A DNA stretch of 64,000 nt from Sphingomonas sp. OK281 (lineage in GTDB: Bacteria > Pseudomonadota > Alphaproteobacteria > Sphingomonadales > Sphingomonadaceae): contig NZ_FOVZ01000006.1 of the NCBI RefSeq assembly GCF_900115295.1, forward strand, positions 62,001-126,000, written 5' to 3'. A model generated the notes under the pieces. That model did no database searches and was not told the DNA's origin. It was given only the letters and a program-made list of their open reading frames with translations. This document shows positions 56,559 through 64,000 of the stretch, piece by piece. The position numbers were made by a program, and so were the translations under genes. Numbering within the stretch: position 1 is the stretch's first letter; each line of letters starts with the position of its first letter.

Positions 56559-57953
56559 TTAAATGACCTCGTACGGCACCGCCCCGCGCCGGTCCGGGTC
56601 AACACGGATATCGCTCGCCGCTGGCGGAAACGCACGCTGGTCGCAATCCGTCCGCAAGCAAACGCGGCACGAAGACCCGATCGGCGTCGCGATCCCCCCG
56701 GTCCCCAGCGCATCAGCATAGATGAACTCCGACGCATTCGCCTCCTCGCACCCCAGCGCCACCGCATAGCGCCGCGCCGGCCGCGTGTACGTCTCGGACG
56801 GCTTCACCAGACCCTTCGCCATCGAGACATAGCGGATGCCGTCGGTCGTCTCGATCAGCTGCGTCAGGATGCGGTCGGGGATCGCCACCGCCTCGTGCAC
56901 GATCCACAACGGACACGCCCCCCCGAACCGCGCGAACTGCAATCGCGTGGCGGAGTGCCGCTTCGTAATGTTCCCCGCCATGTCGACCCGGCAGAAGAAG
57001 AACGGGATGCCCAGTGCGCCGGGGCGCTGCAACGTCGAGAGCCGGTGGCAGGTTTGCTCGAAACTCGTCCCGAAGATCCGCCGCAACCGGTCGATGTCGT
57101 GACGCACGCTCCGCGCCTCCGTCCGGAAGCGGGTGTAGGGCATGACGATCGCCCCGGCCGCGTAGTTTGTCAGCCCCGCGGTCAGCAGCGCGCGCGCGGT
57201 TTCCGACGCCATCTCCGACGCCGAGACGATTCCGCCAATGACGTCTCCGAACTCGTGCCGCGCGACTTGGTGCGCGAGCGAGAACAGGGTGGTCTCGCCC
57301 GGCTGCGACCCGTCGAGCCTTAGGGTCGCGCCGTCGTAATCGCGCAACGGGGCCGCGAGCGCACCCGAGATCGCAACCGCCACACCTCTCGCCGCCAGCC
57401 GAGCCTCCAGCGCCGCGATGCGGTCCGCGCCCAAAGTCTCGCCGATCTCCTCCGCCCGCCGGTCGAGCGCATCGACATAATTGCCCGCCGCATGAAACCA
57501 GTCGCGCACGTCCTCCCACGGCAGCAACCCCGGCGCCCCCGATCCCGCTACCAGCCGGTCGTCGAGCGCCCGCAACTGCTCCTGCGCGCGCCGATACGCA
57601 TCGTGCATCGCGACGAGGCGCTGTGCCAAGAGCGGCTGATGCTTCACTGCGCGGCGCACCGCGCTCTCATCGAGTGCAGGTGCCTCCACACTCGTATCCG
57701 ACACCGCCTCCAGCGTCGCGATCAGCAACGCGGTATCGTCCGCCGCATCTATGCTCCCCCAATCCGCCGGAAACTCACGCGCGAGCGTGATCAGCACGCC
57801 TTCCGTCACCGGCCGGTCGCCATTCTCGATCTGCGAGAGATAGCTCACCGACAGGTCGATCCGAGCGGCCATCGCCGCCTGGCTGATCCCGAGCACGCGG
57901 CGCAGGTCGCGCAGGCGGTGTCCGACGAAGAGGCGACGTGCGGGCAGGGTCAT
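56559..57953 (-). CDS. XRE/ScfR-family short-chain fatty acyl-CoA regulator (PccR-like)
   Basis: This 464-residue regulator has an N-terminal Cro/CI HTH (L-G-I-S-Q-A-A-M-A-A-R-I and Y-L-S-Q-I-E-N-G). A central ImmA/IrrE-type region contains the H-x-x-x-H-E-F-like A-H-Q-V-A-R-H-E-F. A C-terminal DUF2083 domain has G-I-P-F-F-F-C-R-V-D and a C-R-V-C-x-x-x-x-C-D-Q-R pattern. This is the build of ScfR proteins (PccR, MccR, RamB), which sense propionyl-CoA or related acyl-CoAs. It is divergent from pccB. The ATG at 57953 has GGAGG only one base upstream, so it may be nearly leaderless in effect. Confidence 0.88.
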   Translation of the reverse strand: MTLPARRLFVGHRLRDLRRVLGISQAAMAARIDLSVSYLSQIENGDRPVTEGVLITLAREFPADWGSIDAADDTALLIATLEAVSDTSVEAPALDESAVRRAVKHQPLLAQRLVAMHDAYRRAQEQLRALDDRLVAGSGAPGLLPWEDVRDWFHAAGNYVDALDRRAEEIGETLGADRIAALEARLAARGVAVAISGALAAPLRDYDGATLRLDGSQPGETTLFSLAHQVARHEFGDVIGGIVSASEMASETARALLTAGLTNYAAGAIVMPYTRFRTEARSVRHDIDRLRRIFGTSFEQTCHRLSTLQRPGALGIPFFFCRVDMAGNITKRHSATRLQFARFGGACPLWIVHEAVAIPDRILTQLIETTDGIRYVSMAKGLVKPSETYTRPARRYAVALGCEEANASEFIYADALGTGGIATPIGSSCRVCLRTDCDQRAFPPAASDIRVDPDRRGAVPYEVI

Positions 57954-57964
57954 CCCTCCGCTTA

Positions 57965-58010
57965 GTTTGCAAACATCACGTCGGCAAGTTTGCAACATTG
58001 CATTTGCGCA
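57965..58010. promoter_or_regulatory. TTTGCAAA-type motifs between ScfR regulator and pccB
   Basis: GTTTGCAAAC (57965-57974) is a perfect palindrome. TTTGCAAC (57989-57996) and TTTGCGCA (58003-58010) follow. Rhodobacter PccR and Corynebacterium RamB bind TTTGCAAA-like sites, so these are good candidates for autoregulation and pccB control. The spacing (starts at 57966, 57989 and 58003) differs from the X4 pair reported for PccR. Confidence 0.65.
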
Positions 58011-58053
58011 TCGCATCCCGCTCTGTGAAGGCAATCAGCAGGACGGAGAGACG

Positions 58054-59580
58054 ATGTCATCGACGATCGAAGAGCTTGAACGCCGCCGCGAAGCCGCCAG
58101 AGTCGGCGGAGGCCTCAAGCGGATCGCAGCGCAGCACGCCAAGGGTAAGCTCACCGCGAGGGAACGCCTTGACGTGCTGCTGGACGAGGGATCGTTCGAG
58201 GAGCTCGACATGTATGTCGAGCATAACTGCGTCGATTTCGGCATGCAGGACCAGGTGATCCCTGGCGACGGCGTGGTCACCGGCTCGGGCACGATCAACG
58301 GCCGCCTCGTCTTCGTCTTCAGCCAGGATTTCACCGTGTTCGGCGGATCCTTGAGCGAGCGTCATGCGCAGAAGATCTGCAAGGTGATGGACAGCGCGAT
58401 GAAGGTCGGCGCGCCGATCATCGGCCTCAACGACAGCGGCGGCGCGCGCATCCAGGAGGGGGTCGCCTCGCTCGGCGGCTATGCGGAAGTGTTCCAGCGC
58501 AACGCGCTCGCCAGCGGCGTCGTGCCGCAGCTCTCGCTCATCATGGGCCCGTGCGCAGGCGGCGCGGTCTATTCTCCCGCGATGACCGACTTCATCTTCA
58601 TGGTGAAGGATTCGAGCTACATGTTCGTCACCGGCCCCGACGTGGTCAAGACGGTGACCAATGAGGTCGTGACGCAGGAGGCGCTCGGCGGCGCGGTGAC
58701 GCACACCACCAAGACGTCGGTCGCCGACAACGCGTTCGAGAACGACATTGAAGCACTGCTCGCGGCGCGCGATTTCTTCGATTTCCTGCCTGCGTCGAAC
58801 CGTGAGGGCGTGCCCGAGCGGCCGACCGCGGACGAGTGGGATCGGATCGAGGAGAGCCTCGACACGCTGATCCCGGCGTCGGCGAACCAGCCCTACGACA
58901 TGCACGAGCTGATCCGGAAGACCGTCGACGAAGGCGATTTCTTCGAGACGCAGCCGGCGCATGCGGCCAACATCATTACCGGCTTCGGCCGCATCGAAGG
59001 CCGCACGGTCGGTTTCGTCGCGAACCAGCCGATGGTGTTGGCGGGCGTGCTCGACATCAATTCGTCGAAAAAGGCCGCGCGGTTCGTGCGCTTCTGCGAT
59101 GCGTTCGAGATCCCGATCGTGACCTTCGTCGACGTCCCCGGCTTCCTGCCTGGCACTGCGCAGGAGCATAACGGCATCATCAAACACGGCGCCAAACTCC
59201 TGTTCGCCTATGCCGAGGCGACCGTGCCGAAGATCACCGTCATCACGCGCAAGGCGTATGGCGGCGCGTACGACGTGATGGCGTCGAAGCACCTGCGCGG
59301 CGACCTCAACTATGCGTGGCCGACCGCCGAGATCGCGGTGATGGGCGCGAAGGGTGCGGTCGAGATCATCTTCCGCGGCAAGACGCCGGAAGAGATCGCC
59401 GAGCGCACCGCCGAATACGAGGCGCGGTTCGCCAACCCGTTCGTCGCCGCGTCGAAGGGTTTCATCGACGAGGTGATCCAGCCGCATTCAACCCGCCGCC
59501 GCATCGCGCTCGGCTTACGGAAACTTCGCGGCAAGTCGCTCGAGAATCCCTGGAAGAAGCATGACAACATTCCGTTGTGA
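58054..59580 (+). CDS. pccB: Propionyl-CoA carboxylase beta subunit PccB
   Basis: This 508-residue carboxyltransferase turns propionyl-CoA to (S)-methylmalonyl-CoA with a biotin carboxylase (PccA, not in the window). It shows G-K-L-T-A-R-E-R-L-D-V-L-L-D-E-G-S-F-E-E at residues 30-50, V-I-P-G-D-G-V-V-T-G, G-G-A-R-I-Q-E-G-V-A-S-L and S-P-A-M-T-D-F-I-F-M-V. The late K-A-Y-G-G-A-Y-D-V-M block is also present. GGACGGAGAG precedes the ATG at 58054. The gene starts the propionate region and is divergent from its likely regulator. Confidence 0.96.
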   Translation: MSSTIEELERRREAARVGGGLKRIAAQHAKGKLTARERLDVLLDEGSFEELDMYVEHNCVDFGMQDQVIPGDGVVTGSGTINGRLVFVFSQDFTVFGGSLSERHAQKICKVMDSAMKVGAPIIGLNDSGGARIQEGVASLGGYAEVFQRNALASGVVPQLSLIMGPCAGGAVYSPAMTDFIFMVKDSSYMFVTGPDVVKTVTNEVVTQEALGGAVTHTTKTSVADNAFENDIEALLAARDFFDFLPASNREGVPERPTADEWDRIEESLDTLIPASANQPYDMHELIRKTVDEGDFFETQPAHAANIITGFGRIEGRTVGFVANQPMVLAGVLDINSSKKAARFVRFCDAFEIPIVTFVDVPGFLPGTAQEHNGIIKHGAKLLFAYAEATVPKITVITRKAYGGAYDVMASKHLRGDLNYAWPTAEIAVMGAKGAVEIIFRGKTPEEIAERTAEYEARFANPFVAASKGFIDEVIQPHSTRRRIALGLRKLRGKSLENPWKKHDNIPL

Positions 59581-59637
59581 GCTATGCTTGTTCGGTGATG
59601 ATAAGCACATTATCATGTCATGCGAAGGAGTCGTGCG

Positions 59638-59922
59638 ATGCAGACCGAACGCGTGACGTTTCTGACTACCCCCGACCATAAGGCCGCGCTCGATGCGTTC
59701 GCGGCGAACAGCGGCATGTCCGTCGGCCGCGTCGTGCGTGAGGCGACAACGCGGTACATTGCCGCACCGGCGTCGCACGACGAGGAAGCGGCATTGGCGT
59801 TTCTCGCACCGGAGATCGAGGCCGCCGTCGACGACATGAAGATGTCCATCCAGTCGATGCGTGAGAATATCGCGCGCACCTGCGCTGTGGTCGATGCGGT
59901 GCTGGCGGGCGAAAGACCGTGA
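59638..59922 (+). CDS. RHH-like DNA-binding small protein
   Basis: This 94-residue protein has a ribbon-helix-helix-like start (E-R-V-T-F-L-T-T-P-D-H-K-A-A-L-D then S-V-G-R-V-V-R-E-A-T-T-R-Y-I) and a helical C-terminal half. RHH proteins are often antitoxins or small repressors. AAGGAG lies 8 bases before the ATG at 59638. It overlaps the next gene by four bases (GTGA). No match to a named family is claimed. Confidence 0.65.
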   Translation: MQTERVTFLTTPDHKAALDAFAANSGMSVGRVVREATTRYIAAPASHDEEAALAFLAPEIEAAVDDMKMSIQSMRENIARTCAVVDAVLAGERP

Positions 59923-60137
59923 GTGCAGGCGAAAAGGCATTCGGCGTTTTCAAGACGATCCTGACGCTGAAAGACCAGCTCGATGGCCTCGATCGGGACG
60001 TCGCTCAGCTTGGCGGGCGGCTCGCAGGTCTTGCCGGGGCGCATGGTGATCTCCGCGATCGGGTTTCTCGTCTCGAGGGCATGATCGAGGGTGCGGCAAT
60101 GGCCGCCGGTCGGCAGCAACGGAGGATCGAGGAATGA
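59919..60137 (+). CDS. Small coiled-coil protein
   Basis: This 72-residue protein starts at a GTG overlapping the RHH-like gene and ends overlapping the next gene (ATGA). The body is helical with heptad-like leucines (L-D-G-L-D-R-D-V-A-Q-L-G-G-R-L) and R-D-R-V-S-R-L-E-G-M-I-E. It starts with G-V-F-K-T-I-L-T-L-K-D, a block I recall from short hypothetical proteins. Function is unknown; the tight overlap suggests a pair with the RHH-like protein. Confidence 0.6.
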   Translation: MSAGEKAFGVFKTILTLKDQLDGLDRDVAQLGGRLAGLAGAHGDLRDRVSRLEGMIEGAAMAAGRQQRRIEE

Positions 60138-60640
60138 TCGCGTTTCTTCTGCTTCAGGCAGCCGCTGTATCGGCGCCCGCGCCGGCCTGGAAACTCGCCG
60201 ATCGTACCAACCCGACGGGTGTGCGCAGCATCTCCGCGTCCGTCACCGGCAATGACGGGCTCTCGCGGCTCGTCGTGAAATGCGACGTCGGCTCGGAGCC
60301 GATCGTGTCGATCCAGTTCATCCAGCCGCAGCCGCTCGGGTCCGGCGCGGACAAACCCGTCGCGGTGCGCTTCGATGGCGGGCCGGCGTTCACGTATAAC
60401 TGGCAGTTCCCGGGTACCGGTACGTACATCACCGATTCCGAGGCGATCACGAAGCTGACGACGTTCCTCGTGAAGTCGAAGACGGCGCGCGTCGAGACCA
60501 CCAACGGCGCGGATTTCGCGGTGCAGGCCAACTTCGTCGCGCCCACCAGCGATGCGATGATCAGGCAGGTGCTCGGCGTGTGCGGATACACGCTTGGCGT
60601 GGTCCCAACACCACCGCCACCGCCGAAGGGGGCACAATGA
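60134..60640 (+). CDS. Exported hypothetical protein
   Basis: This 168-residue protein has a short hydrophobic start (M-I-A-F-L-L-L-Q-A-A-A-V-S-A) that could be a signal peptide. A beta-rich body follows with V-V-K-C-D-V-G and a partner cysteine in L-G-V-C-G-Y-T, and the end is P-T-P-P-P-P-P. The two cysteines may form a disulfide if exported. Family not recognised. It overlaps the coiled-coil gene and the methylmalonyl-CoA epimerase gene. Confidence 0.6.
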   Translation: MIAFLLLQAAAVSAPAPAWKLADRTNPTGVRSISASVTGNDGLSRLVVKCDVGSEPIVSIQFIQPQPLGSGADKPVAVRFDGGPAFTYNWQFPGTGTYITDSEAITKLTTFLVKSKTARVETTNGADFAVQANFVAPTSDAMIRQVLGVCGYTLGVVPTPPPPPKGAQ

Positions 60641-61062
60641 CGCTGGGCCGGCTCAATCATGTCGGGGTCGCTACGCCGTCGATCGCGAAGTCGGTCGAGA
60701 CGTATCGCTTGCTGCTCGGCGCGACCGCGATCGGCGAGCCGTTCGACCTGCCCGCGCAGGGGGTGAAGGTCTGCTTCATCGATGCGCCCAATACGCAGAT
60801 CGAGCTGATCGAGCCGTATGACGAGAGTTCGCCGATCGCCGGCTTCCTGCGCAAGAATCCGGCGGGCGGGCAGCATCATGTCTGCTTCGAGGTCGCCGAT
60901 ATCCATGCGGCGATTGCCGACCTGAAGGCGAAGGGCGCGACCGTGCTGGGCGAGCCGCGGATCGGCGCGCACGGCACGCCGATCGTGTTCGTGCACCCCA
61001 AGGATTTCGGCGGCATGCTGGTCGAATTGATGGAGACGCCGGGCGATACCGGCGCGCACTAG
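60637..61062 (+). CDS. mce: Methylmalonyl-CoA epimerase
   Basis: This 141-residue VOC-fold enzyme converts (S)- to (R)-methylmalonyl-CoA. Metal ligands and motifs are L-N-H-V-G-V-A-T at residue 6, Q-H-H-V-C-F-E-V near residue 86 and M-L-V-E-L-M near the end. The ATG at 60637 overlaps the preceding stop by four bases (ATGA) after GAAGGGGG. It works between the carboxylase and mutase. Confidence 0.94.
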   Translation: MTLGRLNHVGVATPSIAKSVETYRLLLGATAIGEPFDLPAQGVKVCFIDAPNTQIELIEPYDESSPIAGFLRKNPAGGQHHVCFEVADIHAAIADLKAKGATVLGEPRIGAHGTPIVFVHPKDFGGMLVELMETPGDTGAH

Positions 61063-61072
61063 GAGAGATTTG

Positions 61073-61858
61073 ATGGCCGCGTACGAGCATATCCTGAGCG
61101 AGCGGCGCGGCGACGTGCTGGTGCTGACGCTCAACCGGCCCGACCGGCTGAACGCTGCGCCGCCAGCGATGTTCGAGGAATTGCGCGCGGCGCTGGGCGA
61201 TCTGGACGGTGCGCGCGCGGTTCTGATTGCGGGTGCGGGACGCGCATTCTGTTCGGGCGCGGATGTCGGGGGCGGGGCGCTTGGTTCGGACAATCCTGGC
61301 GAGGCGACGTTCGCGGCGCTGACCGGAAGTTATAATCCGACGATGGCGGCGATCGCCGAGTTGTCGGTGCCGGTGGTAAGCGCAGTGCGCGGGCCGGCGG
61401 CGGGGATCGGCTGCAGCCTCGCGCTCGCCGCCGATTTCTGCGTCGCGAGCGAGAGCGCGTATTTCCTCCAGGCGTTCGTGAATATCGGGCTGGTGCCGGA
61501 TGGTGGCGCGTCGTGGATGCTGCCGCGGTTGATCGGCAAGGCGCGGGCGACGGAGATGATGATGCTCGGCGAGCGCGTCCCGGCGGCGAAGGCGCTCGAC
61601 TGGGGGATGGTGCACAAGGTGGTTTCGGACGACGCGCTCGATGCGGAGGCGTTCGCGCTGGCGGAGCGGCTGGCGGCAATGCCGACGGTGGCGCTCGGGC
61701 TGATGCGCCGGGCGATCACGGCAGCATACGAGACGGATTACGCGACCGCGATGCAGGCCGAGGCGGCGAACCAGCGCGACGCGCGCGGGTCTACGGATTC
61801 GATGGAGGGCGGCCTCGCATTCCTGACGAAGCGCAAGCCGGTGTTCACGGGAAAGTGA
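61073..61858 (+). CDS. Enoyl-CoA hydratase/isomerase family protein
   Basis: This 261-residue crotonase-fold enzyme starts at the ATG at 61073, with AGGAGA 6 bases upstream. It has A-G-A-G-R-A-F-C-S-G-A-D-V near residue 50 (oxyanion-hole region), R-G-P-A-A-G-I-G-C-S-L-A-L near 105 and V-P-D-G-G-A-S-W-M-L near 135. It probably works on a branched or short acyl-CoA in beta-oxidation. It lies in the propionate series after the epimerase, 10 bases away. Confidence 0.88.
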   Translation: MAAYEHILSERRGDVLVLTLNRPDRLNAAPPAMFEELRAALGDLDGARAVLIAGAGRAFCSGADVGGGALGSDNPGEATFAALTGSYNPTMAAIAELSVPVVSAVRGPAAGIGCSLALAADFCVASESAYFLQAFVNIGLVPDGGASWMLPRLIGKARATEMMMLGERVPAAKALDWGMVHKVVSDDALDAEAFALAERLAAMPTVALGLMRRAITAAYETDYATAMQAEAANQRDARGSTDSMEGGLAFLTKRKPVFTGK

Positions 61859-61893
61859 CCTTCGTTTCCCGCACCGCCCCGGCGTTTCTGACC

Positions 61894-62000
61894 ACCACCC
61901 CGGCGAAGGCCGGGGCCCAATTGGGCAACGGCGCCTTGGCTGGTGCTACTCTCCGTTACAGCAACCTTTCCAATTGGGCCCCGGCCTTCGCCGGGGTGGT
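61894..62000. repeat. REP-like palindrome type A, copy 3
   Basis: It has the same arms as the copies at 38167 and 41796. The right arm ends 9 bases before the mutase ATG at 62010. No Shine-Dalgarno is seen between the element and the start codon, so the folded arm would sit over the ribosome site. Confidence 0.9.
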
Positions 62001-62009
62001 GTTCTCCGC

Positions 62010-64000
<1,991 letters not shown>

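Overview
The window looks like chromosomal DNA of an alphaproteobacterium of the Sphingomonas type. It has high GC, many TonB-dependent receptors with a D-I-V-V-T-G-like TonB box, a gltD-gltB pair, an FzlA-like glutathione-transferase-fold protein, DUF2093 and DUF6445 proteins, a LOV-HWE histidine kinase, and the compact GC-rich palindromic repeats common in sphingomonads. The assignment rests on protein resemblance from memory; no database search was run.

Layout. (1) 1-5.6 kb: a probable maltodextrin-type uptake locus with a TonB receptor (cut by the left edge), a LacI-family repressor, a DUF6445 protein and an SLC45/MalY-like permease. Two similar half-palindromes sit in the two upstream regions. 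(2) 5.6-9.9 kb: a YcbB-type L,D-transpeptidase, a blue-light LOV histidine kinase and three small sphingomonad proteins. (3) 10.2-15.2 kb: two siderophore receptors, a Fur-box-like site, and the broken C-terminal third of a third receptor. (4) 15.2-29.5 kb: a dense redox and electrophile defence region: Dps, a Moco sulfite-oxidase-like/flavin reductase pair, a quinone-reductase-like enzyme, HbpS/GlcG, redoxins, MsrA and MsrB, GST, RidA, CorA, a hydrolase-OsmC fusion, a MarR and two LysR regulators. Several spacers here look AT-richer, two genes carry premature in-frame stops, and the region ends at the 3' side of a tRNA-Leu(CAG) gene. This is consistent with acquired DNA under decay. (5) 30-49.9 kb: housekeeping genes (NDUFA9-like, uppP, gltD/gltB, fzlA-like, csaA-like, an OmpA lipoprotein, a CorC-like protein, an MlaA-like protein, an HHH protein, a VWA protein, purD/xseA, DUF2093, an M23 peptidase) separated by REP-like palindromes. 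(6) 50.2-56.4 kb: a large TonB receptor, a shared terminator, clpB with a heat-shock-type promoter, and a thioesterase. (7) 56.6-64 kb: propionyl-CoA assimilation: an ScfR/PccR-like regulator, pccB, a three-gene cassette of unknown function, methylmalonyl-CoA epimerase, an enoyl-CoA hydratase and methylmalonyl-CoA mutase (cut by the right edge).

How the parts work together. The sugar locus pairs outer-membrane capture with inner-membrane import under local repression. The iron locus feeds ferric siderophores and neighbours Dps, which stores iron. The defence region combines peroxide, methionine-sulfoxide, electrophile and enamine repair with local redox-type regulators. The propionate region runs from propionyl-CoA to succinyl-CoA, with TTTGCAAA-type motifs between regulator and carboxylase. 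The clearest unexplained items are the overlapping small-gene cassette at 59.6-60.6 kb, the two premature stops, the nested palindromes at 25.6 kb, and a REP-like element that ends 9 bases before the mutase start codon.
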